Below are positions 16,945-25,512 of a stretch of DNA of 64,000 bases, in pieces. The stretch is from Verrucomicrobiia bacterium. Its GTDB lineage: Bacteria; Verrucomicrobiota; Verrucomicrobiia; Limisphaerales; UBA9464. The translations under genes were made by a program, and so were the position numbers. Within the stretch, counting starts at the first letter, position 1. Every line of letters begins with the position of its first letter. The notes under the pieces were generated by a model. It worked only from the letters and a program-made list of their open reading frames with translations, was not told the DNA's origin and made no database searches. Location of the stretch: positions 1 to 64,000 of the forward strand of contig JAHCBB010000005.1 in NCBI GenBank assembly GCA_019634635.1. The letters run 5' to 3'.

Positions 16945-18333
16945 ATGGTGGCTCCCGAACGGTCCGCAGAGGGCAATCCGGACCCGCTGGCCTTGCTTGC
17001 GGCGGGTGCAACGAGCCGGCGGATCTGGGTGGAGCACCTGGAGCCGGTGACGCTGACGGCAGGCGCGGTGCTGTTCCGGGAGGGGGATCCGGCGGATGCG
17101 ATGTTCCTGGTGGCATCCGGCGAACTGGCGGTGGTGCTGGAAGTGCCCGGTGCGCGCCGGTCGGAAGTGCGGCGGCTGGGTCCGGGGCAGTTCCTCGGGG
17201 AGATGGCACTCTACCGCTCGGAGGTGAGGACGGCGACGGTCGAGGCCGTCGGGACGGTCTCGCTGTGGCGGCTCACCACGGATGCGTTGCGGCGGATTGA
17301 ACGAGAGCATCCGGAGCTCGCCATCACCCTGCACCGGCGGGTGGCGGCGTTGCTCTCGGAACGTCTGCGGTTCAGCAATGTCGAACTGAAGGAACCGCTG
17401 GCCCGTCTGGCGCACGCCCTGCGCGGGCTGGCCGACCAGGATTTTGCGGCGTCGGCCTGGGACCGCCCCGGGGTCGCGGCCGCCGCTCAACGTCCCGACG
17501 AGGTCGGTGCGGTGGCGCAGGCGATGAGCTATCTGGTGGGCCGGCTGCAGACCTACATCGAGGAACTGCGCACGGCGACCGCGGCACGTGAGGCGATCGA
17601 AAGCGAACTGCGCATCGCCGGCGAGATTCAGCGGAGCCTGCTGCCTCCCGACCTGAAGCCGTCCGAGCGCCAGCGCGTGGATTTCGCCACCTTTCTACGA
17701 CCGGCCCGCGAGGCGGGAGGCGATCTGTACGACGGGTTCTTCCTGCCGGACGGACGGTTCCTCGCGCTGGTCGGCGATGTCTCCGGCAAGGGCGTCCCCG
17801 CAGCGGTCTTCATGGCGCTGGCGGCCACTGCCCTGCGAACCCTGGCCCCCAAGGCCCCCGAGCCCGGAGACCTCCTGGCGCAGGTGAACCGCCTGCTCTG
17901 CGAGCGTAATGCCACGATGCAGTTTGTGACCGCCTGCGCCGTCCTCCTCGATCCGGGCAGCGGCGACCTGGCCTGGGCGAACGCCGGACATCCCCCCCCG
18001 GCACTGTTGACGCCGCAGGGCGACCTGGAGTGGCTGGATGGCCCGTGCGCCGCCCCACTGGGCGTGTTTGAGGAAACAAAGTTCCCCACCCACCGCCGGG
18101 TGCTCCGTCCGGGGGCCACCTTGGTGGTGTATTCGGACGGCGTCTCCGAGGCGATGGACGCTCAAGGCCGGCTGTTGGGCGGTGAGGGGATCGCCGCCTG
18201 CCTTTCAGGCATCCCGTTCCGCCACAGCTCGGAACTCGTCGAACGGCTGGTGGCCGCCGTGGAGGCGCACCAGTCGGAGACCCCTCAGGCCGACGACATC
18301 ACCCTCGTGGCGTTGCGACGTCCGACGGGATGA
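16945..18333 (+). CDS. RsbU-like PP2C phosphatase with N-terminal cNMP-binding domain
   Basis: A 462-residue protein. Residues about 30-140 form a cyclic-nucleotide-binding-type barrel (FREGDPADAMFLVASGELAV; phosphate cassette GEMALYRSEVRTATV). A linker of about 70 residues leads to a SpoIIE/PP2C domain (about 225-460) with metal-binding motifs GGDLYD (Asp260), VGDVSGKGVPA (Asp278), WANAGHPPP, VYSDGVSEA and ADDITLVAL. RsbU-type enzymes dephosphorylate STAS-domain anti-anti-sigma factors. The convergent operon carries two such STAS domains and an RsbW-like kinase, the expected partners. The 3' end overlaps the convergent kinase-STAS gene by 35 nt. Confidence 0.9.
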   Translation: MVAPERSAEGNPDPLALLAAGATSRRIWVEHLEPVTLTAGAVLFREGDPADAMFLVASGELAVVLEVPGARRSEVRRLGPGQFLGEMALYRSEVRTATVEAVGTVSLWRLTTDALRRIEREHPELAITLHRRVAALLSERLRFSNVELKEPLARLAHALRGLADQDFAASAWDRPGVAAAAQRPDEVGAVAQAMSYLVGRLQTYIEELRTATAAREAIESELRIAGEIQRSLLPPDLKPSERQRVDFATFLRPAREAGGDLYDGFFLPDGRFLALVGDVSGKGVPAAVFMALAATALRTLAPKAPEPGDLLAQVNRLLCERNATMQFVTACAVLLDPGSGDLAWANAGHPPPALLTPQGDLEWLDGPCAAPLGVFEETKFPTHRRVLRPGATLVVYSDGVSEAMDAQGRLLGGEGIAACLSGIPFRHSSELVERLVAAVEAHQSETPQADDITLVALRRPTG

Positions 18334-19072
18334 TGTCCAGAAGGTCCCGCAGTCCGGCAACGCGAATCACCTCGTCGGCAGCCCGGCTGAGGGCCGCGAA
18401 CCGGGCAACCCCTCCGATGGCCTTCAACTCCCGGGCCACCCGCAGGAACACCCGCAGTCCGGCGCTGCTCACGTAGTCGAGTCCCGCGAGATCCAGGTCC
18501 ACCGAGCGGACGCCGGAAGCGATCAGGAGGCGCACCTGACGTTCCATGTCGGGACTCGACAGACCGTCAAGACGGCCAGCAGGCGCAATCAACGCGGAGA
18601 GGCCCACCCGGGATACGGCCAGGTTCAACGCCACGGGTGCGCCGACGGCCCGACGGAGCGCCCGCTCCAAGGTGAAGACGTTCCGGTCCCCGCGGCGCTC
18701 GTACATGCAGACGTGCATGATCCGTCGCACCAGGTGGACCCCCAGGCCCCCGACCGGACGCTCCCCGGCGGGTTGGTTCGTGTCCACCGCCGCACGCGCG
18801 AGGGGATTGTACGCCGCGGCGTCGTCGGTCACCTCCGCCCGGATCCGGTCCGCCGCCGGCGCCTCCAGGCGGAGGGACAGGGAGCGATCCGGACGGCCGT
18901 GGTGGCCGTGCCGGATGACGTTCGTCACGATCTCCTCCAGGGCAAGCTCCAGCGCGTGGGTGTCTGCGGGCGGCGCCCCGATGGCGGCGCCACATTCCTG
19001 AACGGCCTCGGCCATGCGGGGCAGCGCCGAGAGCTCGCTGGAGAGGACAAGGGTCCGCGGAACACCAACCAT
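18299..19072 (-). CDS. Fused RsbW-like serine kinase and STAS antagonist
   Basis: A 257-residue protein. Residues 1-140 are an HATPase_c_2 anti-sigma-type kinase domain: N-box LALEEIVTNVIRHGH (Glu46-Glu47, Asn51) and a glycine-rich lid VGGLGVHLVRRIMH. Residues about 148-250 are a STAS domain with DLAGLDYVSSAGLRVFL, in which Ser203 aligns with the phosphorylated serine of RsbV/SpoIIAA. Kinase and antagonist are normally separate proteins, so the fusion is notable. It is the last gene of the ABC operon, 5 nt after the ATPase gene. No sigma factor is adjacent, so the true target is unknown. Confidence 0.88.
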   Translation of the reverse strand: MVGVPRTLVLSSELSALPRMAEAVQECGAAIGAPPADTHALELALEEIVTNVIRHGHHGRPDRSLSLRLEAPAADRIRAEVTDDAAAYNPLARAAVDTNQPAGERPVGGLGVHLVRRIMHVCMYERRGDRNVFTLERALRRAVGAPVALNLAVSRVGLSALIAPAGRLDGLSSPDMERQVRLLIASGVRSVDLDLAGLDYVSSAGLRVFLRVARELKAIGGVARFAALSRAADEVIRVAGLRDLLDIIPSDVATPRG

Positions 19073-19077
19073 GGGCC

Positions 19078-19890
19078 TCAGATGTAGAGCTCGTTGAGCA
19101 TGGCCGCGGCGCTTTCGTCGAGTTGTTCGCGGCGGCGCACTTCCTCAAACCGGTCGAGAAGGTCTTCAGCGCGCAGCCGCAGCTTCTCCGCGCCCCGGAT
19201 GTCATGCAGCACCCGCCCGCGATGCATCATGACGATCCGATCACCGAGGCTGACCGCCTGCTGCATGGAATGGGTGACCATCAGGGTGGTGAGACGATCC
19301 CGTCGGATCACCTCGTCGCTCAGGGCGATCACCTGGTCGGCACTCTTGGGATCCAGCGCGGCGGTGTGCTCGTCAAGCAGCAGCAGTTCCGGCTTCAGCC
19401 AGGTCGCCATGAGCAACGTGAGCGCCTGACGCTGCCCGCCCGAGAGCGAGCCGATGGCGTTGTCGAGACGATCCTCCAGGCCCATCCGCAGCGAGGCGAT
19501 CCGGTCCCGCAACGACCGCATGAGCTGCGGCGCCAGCGCCCAGCCGAGGCCGCGGGAGTGTCCACGACGGCTCGCCATGGCAAAGTTCTCGGCGATGGAC
19601 ATGGTCGGCGCGGTGCCGCTGAAGGGATTCTGGAACACGCGTCCGATGAGCCGTGCCCGCCGGTGCTCGGGCCACCGGGTCACGTCGCGGCCGGCAATCC
19701 GGATGACGCCCTCGTCCACCAGGAACGAGCCGGCCACGGCATTGAGCAGCGTGGATTTGCCGGAGCCGTTCATGCCCAGCACGATGACAAACGAGCCGGC
19801 CTCGACGGTGAGGGTCACGCCCTGCAGGGCGCGCACCTCGTTGACCGTGTCGGGATGAAACGTCTTTCGGATGGCGGCAACTTCGAGCAT
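19078..19890 (-). CDS. ABC transporter ATP-binding protein
   Basis: A 270-residue protein with Walker A GMNGSGKSTLL, signature LSGGQRQAL, Walker B LLLLDEHTAALD and switch His in VTHSMQQAV, so it looks active. It pairs with the adjacent permease and the pfam04392-type substrate-binding protein, an arrangement annotated as putative tryptophan/tyrosine uptake systems in other bacteria. The substrate here is not evident. The permease gene ends 6 nt upstream. Confidence 0.93.
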   Translation of the reverse strand: MLEVAAIRKTFHPDTVNEVRALQGVTLTVEAGSFVIVLGMNGSGKSTLLNAVAGSFLVDEGVIRIAGRDVTRWPEHRRARLIGRVFQNPFSGTAPTMSIAENFAMASRRGHSRGLGWALAPQLMRSLRDRIASLRMGLEDRLDNAIGSLSGGQRQALTLLMATWLKPELLLLDEHTAALDPKSADQVIALSDEVIRRDRLTTLMVTHSMQQAVSLGDRIVMMHRGRVLHDIRGAEKLRLRAEDLLDRFEEVRRREQLDESAAAMLNELYI

Positions 19891-19896
19891 GGCGGG

Positions 19897-20841
19897 TCAA
19901 TGGGCCGCCGCCGCCAGCGTCGGCGCGGGCCGGCGACGGAAGCGGCGGAGCCCTCCGGGGAGCACGAGGGCGGCAAAGACAAAGAGGGCGGTGATCAGCT
20001 TGAGGTCGTTCGGGTTCAATCCCCATCGCAGTGCGATGGCGACCAGCAACCGGAACAGGACCGACCCCATGACGGTGCCCATGAGGGTGAGCCCCAGGCT
20101 GCGCGCACCGGTCAACGCCTCCCCGATGATTACGCTCGCCAGACCCCAGACCACCATGCCGATCCCCATCTGTGCGTCGGCGAATCCCTGATACTGGGCC
20201 AGCAGCGCGCCGGAAAGCGCCACGAATCCGTTGGCGAGCGCGAGGCCCATGACAATGTTACGTTCCACATTGGAGCCCAGTGCCCGGATCATCTGGGGGT
20301 TGTCGCCGGTGGCGCGCATGGCCGTGCCCAACTGGGTCCGGAAGAAGGCGAACATGGCCCCACCGGCCAGGGCGACCCCAAGGAGGGCCAGCAGCGGCAG
20401 CGCGACATCGGCCGAGGCCACCGGCCATCCCAGGAGGTTCACAGTCCGCCCGCGAAACAGGAATTCCCCAAGCTGTTCCCCCTGGGTCGCCAGCGTTCGG
20501 GCCTGCATGAGCGGCACGTTGCTGCGGCCCATGACGTGCAGGTTGACGGAGTAGAGCGCCGTCATGACCAGGATGCCCGCCAGCAGCGAATTGATCCTGA
20601 ACCGGGTGTGGAGGATGCCGGTGACCGCCCCCGCCACGGCGCCACCCAACGCGCCAGCGAGGGTCGCGACGACCGGGGACAACCCTTTCACCAGCAACAC
20701 CGCGGCAATGGCGGCGCCGAGCGTGATCGAGCCGTCCGTGGTGATGTCCGGCATGGAGAAGATGCGGAACGACACCAGGACACCCAGGGCCAGCAGCGAC
20801 AGGATGAGGCCGATGGTCAATGCGCCGATGAGCAGGGTCAT
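19897..20841 (-). CDS. ABC transporter permease (branched-chain amino acid type)
   Basis: A 314-residue protein with about eight membrane segments. SMPDITTDGSITLGAAIAAVLL and a motif resembling the EAA loop (GAMFAFFRTQLGTAMRATGDNPQMIRALG) match the BPD_transp_2 permeases that accompany pfam04392 binding proteins. It lies between the STAS gene (10 nt) and the ATPase gene (6 nt). A second permease is absent, so a homodimer is expected. Confidence 0.88.
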   Translation of the reverse strand: MTLLIGALTIGLILSLLALGVLVSFRIFSMPDITTDGSITLGAAIAAVLLVKGLSPVVATLAGALGGAVAGAVTGILHTRFRINSLLAGILVMTALYSVNLHVMGRSNVPLMQARTLATQGEQLGEFLFRGRTVNLLGWPVASADVALPLLALLGVALAGGAMFAFFRTQLGTAMRATGDNPQMIRALGSNVERNIVMGLALANGFVALSGALLAQYQGFADAQMGIGMVVWGLASVIIGEALTGARSLGLTLMGTVMGSVLFRLLVAIALRWGLNPNDLKLITALFVFAALVLPGGLRRFRRRPAPTLAAAAH

Positions 20842-20851
20842 GGGTCGGGGA

Positions 20852-22066
20852 TTATGGGAGGATTGGGGCGACCCACACGGCGCCCCGGTAGCATTCGCTC
20901 TCGCCGGCCCCGTTGAAGCCGCGGGGATCGTTCAGGAGGTGCAGCACGGCCTGCAGGGACTGGCCCTCGAACAACGCCGTCACTGACGGGGTGAGCGCGA
21001 GACGGCCCTTGCGCAACGGACGGTAGGGGAACACGGCCGCATGCACGTGACCGAGCGGTGCGGCGTCCCCCCCCAGGGGCCGAAGCCACGGATCGAAAGG
21101 GGAACCGGGCCGGGCGATGACGCCGACCATCAGCGAGACGGAATCACGGAAGGCCCGCTCGCCCGTGAACGACAGCCAGTCGCGAATCTGGGGAAATCCA
21201 AAACGATTCGCGGAGGATGCTGCGGTTGGCGCCGGCGACTGCCGCAGGGCGGCCCCAACGAGGCCGGCGGTCTCGCTGATCGCCACGAGCACCGCCGCCG
21301 GGGCGCCGCTGAGGGCCAGCGCCGTCCCGGCAAGTTCCCCGAGGCCGACCGTCCGGGATTCCGGCGCGGCCTCGAAGCGGATCAGGGTCCCGAAGGACCC
21401 CTCACCGCACAGCCCCAGCACCAGGTGTCCCTCGGGAATGAGCGCCCCCTCGCTCAGCAGGTAGTCCGGACGGCTGGAGGCGTCCGCGGGCTGAAACGCG
21501 GCCACGCCGGCCACCGCCAGGAATTCACCGCATCGGGAAATGCCCTCCTCGAACCGGGTTCCCAGCGCGCCCACACCCAGCGCCACGGTGTGGCCGCCAA
21601 ACCGCAGGCTCCGCTCCGGCAGGATTTCAAGGCCCCGCTGGAGCATCTGGGGAGTGCCAAGCGTCTCGACGCGGAAGGCGCCCGCGCCGGCGGCGAAGAC
21701 TTCATACCGCGCCCGGGGGGAGGCATGGGCCATGCCATGATCCTCGGCAACCCCGATGGCGGCGGCCCCGGCGGCCATGAGCATCTGCAGTCCGGAAAGC
21801 TCCAAAACGGAACGAACCGCCTCGGACGGACGGATGACCCCGAAGAGTCCGTTGATGGCGCGGAGCTGCTTGAAAAAGGTCAGCAGGACACGCAACCCCG
21901 CCGAGCTGATGTAGCTGACGCCGCCCATGTCGAGATGCAGCCGGTGCTCCCCGCCCCGCACCGCGGCGGTCAGGGCCGCTTCCACCGAATGACACCAGTT
22001 CGCGTCCAGCCGGCCGTTGAGGCGCAGGACGACCACATCGCCTGAGAATTCCCGGGAGATCTCCAT
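20852..22066 (-). CDS. STAS-domain protein with unknown C-terminal domain
   Basis: A 404-residue protein. Residues 1-105 are an anti-anti-sigma-type STAS domain (VVVLRLNGRLDANWC; DMGGVSYISSAGLRVLL with Ser55 at the phosphorylation position). The remaining 300 residues (from about TPQMLQRGLEILPERS) are mixed alpha/beta with no membrane segment and no family I recognise. The ATG at 22066 begins exactly at the STAS domain, 5 nt after the binding-protein gene. Its place between the binding protein and the permease suggests a signalling or gating role. The function is unproven. Confidence 0.8.
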   Translation of the reverse strand: MEISREFSGDVVVLRLNGRLDANWCHSVEAALTAAVRGGEHRLHLDMGGVSYISSAGLRVLLTFFKQLRAINGLFGVIRPSEAVRSVLELSGLQMLMAAGAAAIGVAEDHGMAHASPRARYEVFAAGAGAFRVETLGTPQMLQRGLEILPERSLRFGGHTVALGVGALGTRFEEGISRCGEFLAVAGVAAFQPADASSRPDYLLSEGALIPEGHLVLGLCGEGSFGTLIRFEAAPESRTVGLGELAGTALALSGAPAAVLVAISETAGLVGAALRQSPAPTAASSANRFGFPQIRDWLSFTGERAFRDSVSLMVGVIARPGSPFDPWLRPLGGDAAPLGHVHAAVFPYRPLRKGRLALTPSVTALFEGQSLQAVLHLLNDPRGFNGAGESECYRGAVWVAPILP

Positions 22067-22071
22067 GGCGG

Positions 22072-24084
22072 TCAGTCGGTCACCCGGTCCAGTTCCCGGA
22101 GCAGGGCGGCGGGCAGGGCCATGCCCACCGCGGCGGCATTGGCCGGGCTGGCACCGTGGAAGAGCTTTGGCGGCAGGATGAACGGCATCTTCGAAGGCGG
22201 TTCGCCGCGAACGACCCGCTCGATCATCCACGCCGTCACCTCACCCGCGTGGTGATAGTCGCGCCCAAACGCCAGCGGCGCGCCCAGCGGCAGGGTGGTG
22301 CTGTTCAGGCTGATCAGAGGCTTCCGGGTCTGGCGCGCCGCACGGGTGATGGCGTTGAATCCGGCAGTGCTGAGGTTGTCCGAAATCTGCAGGATGGCGT
22401 CAATTGGACGCGACACCAATGACAGGGCGGCGTCGGACAATTCGCTGGAGGTGTTCACTGCGACGCACTCCAGCGTCAGCCCACGCTGCCGGCACAACGC
22501 CTCCAGCGATTCCTTGAGGTCCACCGAGTTGGCCTCTGCAGGACAGTAAAGCGTCCCGAACCGACGATACGCCGGGAAATGGGTTTGGATCAGGGTGAGG
22601 GCCTCCGCAACCGGCGAGAGCACCGAGACGCCGGTCACGTTGGGCAGGTGGTCCGTGTCGCTGGTCCCGGCCCCGGCGACGACCGGATTGGCCACCAGGG
22701 AGAAGACAATGGGCACCGTGCGCACCTTTTGAATCGCGGCCTGCAGGGCCGGCGTGGAGAGCGGCACCACGAGGTCGGCGCCCTCGGTGAGCACGGCATC
22801 GAAAATGCCGTTCAGAGCGGCAATGTCGCCCTGCGCGCTGCGGAGCTTCAGCTCGTAGTCCCTGCCCGCGACCAGGGGACCGCGGGTCAGGGCGTCCATC
22901 ATGCCGCCAAGGGTTTCCTCGGACGGCGGCGACTCGACATAAGTGACAATGGCGATCCTCCACTTCCTACCCGTCGGATTCGGCGGGGCCGCGGCAACCT
23001 TTGTCTTCGGCCGTTCCACCCCCTCCGGATCCACCACCAACTGCGCCCGCTCGAGCATCGCGGACGTCACGCGCCACCCGTCCTTCAGCGATCCGAGGGC
23101 CTGCTGATTGATGGCCAGCATCTCCGGCATCAGGTTGGTGATCGCCACAGTGGATGGGCTCCGCCCCTCCAGGATTTCCGCGGCAAGGTGTCCGGACTGC
23201 CGGCCGACCTCGAAATAGTCGGCCCCCAGGTCAAACAGTGCGCCGCGCTTCACATGCGGGGGGATGACGGTGAAGGCAGGAATCCGGGCCTTCCGGGCCA
23301 CGGCGATCATGCTGTCCGCCGCGGTCATCACCGTGACATCCCCGCCCATCCACAGGGCATCCACGCCGCGGGCCACGAGGGCGCCCGCCGCCTCGGCGAC
23401 GGCGGCGGCGTTGTCCACGGTGGCCTCCAGCAGCTCGATCCCGAGTTCGGCGCAGATGCGGCGGGCGACCTTCACCTGGGCCTCGGAGTTGGCCTCGGCG
23501 GCGTTCCAGACGACCCCGACCTTTGCGAGCGCCGGATTCATCTCCCGTGCGAGGGTGAACGCCCCGGCAATCGGCTGCATGGTGCCGAAACCCGCGAGGT
23601 GCGCGGGATGATCGAGGGGATCGTCCCGGCTGATCCCGACGCCCGACACCGAGGGGTCGGAGACCAGCGCAAAAACATGCGGTGTCCCACCCGACCTGTT
23701 GGCATTGGCCACCGCCTGCATCGAAACCGTGCTGATCGTGGTCAGGAGGTCGTACCCCCCGCTGCTCATCTCCCGGGCAATGGTCTGCGAGACCGACTGG
23801 TCACCCTCGGCGTTATACTGCTTGAGCTCCAGGTTGCGTCCCGGAACCCATCCGCGTTCCTCCAATCCGGCCAGCAGGCCCTCGCGCCCCTGATCCAGCA
23901 CCGACTGGGAGGCGTGCTGGAGCAGCGCCACGCGCATCGTCCGTCCCGGCGCCGGCCCGCCGGGCACGGCGTCACGCCGGACCCGTGATCCCAAATCGGA
24001 CAGCAGCAGGACCGACGCCGCGGCGGCAATCAACACCATCCCCAGCAACAGGCGGCGGAGGGAGCGGACCATTCGCGACAACAT
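22072..24084 (-). CDS. Tandem-duplicated ABC substrate-binding protein (pfam04392 type)
   Basis: A 670-residue protein with an N-terminal hydrophobic segment (about 12-30) that is a signal anchor or signal peptide. Two periplasmic-binding-protein modules follow. The first (about 50-340) has VALLQHASQSVLDQGREGLLAGLEERGW and SDPSVSGVG. The second (about 385-655) has IAIVTYVESPPSEETLGGMMDAL, FSLVANPVVAGAGTSDTDHLPNVTGVS and ISLNSTTLPLGAPLAFGRDYHHAG. Each resembles a full TrpX-like binding protein of about 300 residues, so this is a fusion of two. It is the first gene of the operon, divergent from the LysR gene. Confidence 0.88.
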   Translation of the reverse strand: MLSRMVRSLRRLLLGMVLIAAAASVLLLSDLGSRVRRDAVPGGPAPGRTMRVALLQHASQSVLDQGREGLLAGLEERGWVPGRNLELKQYNAEGDQSVSQTIAREMSSGGYDLLTTISTVSMQAVANANRSGGTPHVFALVSDPSVSGVGISRDDPLDHPAHLAGFGTMQPIAGAFTLAREMNPALAKVGVVWNAAEANSEAQVKVARRICAELGIELLEATVDNAAAVAEAAGALVARGVDALWMGGDVTVMTAADSMIAVARKARIPAFTVIPPHVKRGALFDLGADYFEVGRQSGHLAAEILEGRSPSTVAITNLMPEMLAINQQALGSLKDGWRVTSAMLERAQLVVDPEGVERPKTKVAAAPPNPTGRKWRIAIVTYVESPPSEETLGGMMDALTRGPLVAGRDYELKLRSAQGDIAALNGIFDAVLTEGADLVVPLSTPALQAAIQKVRTVPIVFSLVANPVVAGAGTSDTDHLPNVTGVSVLSPVAEALTLIQTHFPAYRRFGTLYCPAEANSVDLKESLEALCRQRGLTLECVAVNTSSELSDAALSLVSRPIDAILQISDNLSTAGFNAITRAARQTRKPLISLNSTTLPLGAPLAFGRDYHHAGEVTAWMIERVVRGEPPSKMPFILPPKLFHGASPANAAAVGMALPAALLRELDRVTD

Positions 24085-24276
24085 GGCGCGCGACCCGATC
24101 GCGGTTCAACGGGTTTCCATCGGCCGCGAACGTCCACCCGCCTCCCGACCCATCACGCCACAAACCGGGAACCGTCGAAGGGCGGGGGGATGAACAAGTG
24201 ACGATGCAGGCCGATCGCGCGTTCCGCATGGCCGTGGAGGCGACCGGCCCGATGAATGCTTCACCAAGATTCCATG

Positions 24277-24289
24277 GGTTCGATGAACC
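24277..24289. promoter_or_regulatory. Small palindrome before the LysR gene
   Basis: GGTTC-GAT-GAACC lies 10 nt before the LysR ATG, in the 215-nt divergent region (24085-24299) shared with the ABC operon. LysR proteins often bind dyads in such regions and autoregulate. This assignment is inference. Confidence 0.3.
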
Positions 24290-24299
24290 GGATTCATTC

Positions 24300-25298
24300 A
24301 TGAAAAATCCCTTCGACAGCCGGCAGCTTCAGGCGTTTGCCATCCTTGCCCGCACGGGGAGTTTCACCGTCACCGCCCGGGAGATTTTTCTCACCCAATC
24401 CGCAGTCAGCCACTCCATGAAGGCGCTGGAGAATGATGCAGGCTGCCGGCTTTTGGACAGGGTGGGCAAGAAGGTGATCCTCACCCAGGCCGGGGAGCAG
24501 TTGCTCAAGCATGCCAAGGTCGTGCTGCGCGAGATGGAAGTGGCGCGCGATGGCATCGAGCAGTTGGGACGCTGGGGATGCGGACGGCTCCGGGTGGGCG
24601 CGACGGCCACGCTCTGCACCTCCCTGCTCCCCGCGGTCCTGCGCGAGTTCAAGGAGAGCTTTCCGCACAGCCACATCCAGGTGGAACCCGGTGACAGCCG
24701 GAACTTGGTGACGTGTCTGGAAGAACAACGGATTGATCTGGCGTTGATGCTGAGCGATGCCGCGGACACCCGGTTTGACCGGGTGCCCCTGTTCTCGGAC
24801 GAATTGACATTCGTCACCGACCCGCTCCATCCGTGGGCGAAGATGGGCATGCCGCTGCGGACCGAGATTGCGGGGCAGAATCTGATCATCTACCGCAAGT
24901 CATCCCAGACCTTCCGCATGGTGGACGCCTACTTCCGCGCGGAGGACATCGTGCTCAATACGGTGATGGAACTGGGGAGCATGGAGGCCATCAAGGAGCT
25001 GGTGAAACTCGGCCTCGGGGTCAGCATTGTGGCGCCCTGGGTGGTGCAGCGGGAGCTGGAAGAACGGTCACTGGTGGCCCTGCCACTGGGACGACGCAGG
25101 CTTCGTCGGGACTGGGCGGTGACCTACTGGCGCGGCCGCCGCCTGACGCTGGCGGAGGAGACGTTTGTGGGTCTGTGCCGTTCCGCGGTGGAAAACCTCC
25201 GTGCCGACCGGACCCCGGACCCATCCGATCACTCCGCCGCCCCGTCCGCGCCCGATCCGGCCGCCCGATCCCCCGCCCGGCTCCGGGCCGCGGGCTGA
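24300..25298 (+). CDS. LysR-type transcriptional regulator
   Basis: A 332-residue protein. The N-terminal winged helix reads LQAFAILARTGSFTVTAREIFLTQSAVSHSMKALE (about 8-42), diagnostic for LysR. The effector domain (about 92-300) contains GRLRVGATATLCTSLLPAVLREF. A Pro/Ala-rich tail of 25 residues follows. The ATG at 24300 places the HTH normally; the frame is open upstream but unlike the family. It is divergent from the ABC/partner-switching operon and is its likely regulator. The ligand is unknown. Confidence 0.93.
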   Translation: MKNPFDSRQLQAFAILARTGSFTVTAREIFLTQSAVSHSMKALENDAGCRLLDRVGKKVILTQAGEQLLKHAKVVLREMEVARDGIEQLGRWGCGRLRVGATATLCTSLLPAVLREFKESFPHSHIQVEPGDSRNLVTCLEEQRIDLALMLSDAADTRFDRVPLFSDELTFVTDPLHPWAKMGMPLRTEIAGQNLIIYRKSSQTFRMVDAYFRAEDIVLNTVMELGSMEAIKELVKLGLGVSIVAPWVVQRELEERSLVALPLGRRRLRRDWAVTYWRGRRLTLAEETFVGLCRSAVENLRADRTPDPSDHSAAPSAPDPAARSPARLRAAG

Positions 25299-25512
25299 CG
25301 CAGGCGGCTGCACCGGGATCCACCCGTCCGCATGTGGACATGACGGGCGCCCTGCAACGCATCGGATGCGACGAGCGGTTTGGGTGGGATGAAACGAGGG
25401 TGGGCGCGGACTGTTCAGTGGCATGGGGCGGGCGACACGCCGCGCCCTCCCGAATCGGTTCCCCTTGATATTGCCTTCACGTGAATTGGTGATCCTCCAT
25501 GCTGCCCGTCCC

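Noticed and set aside
23985..24299. Upstream extension of the LysR gene by about 105 codons
   Set aside because: It would overlap the divergent binding-protein start region and places the HTH far from the N-terminus, unlike all LysR proteins.
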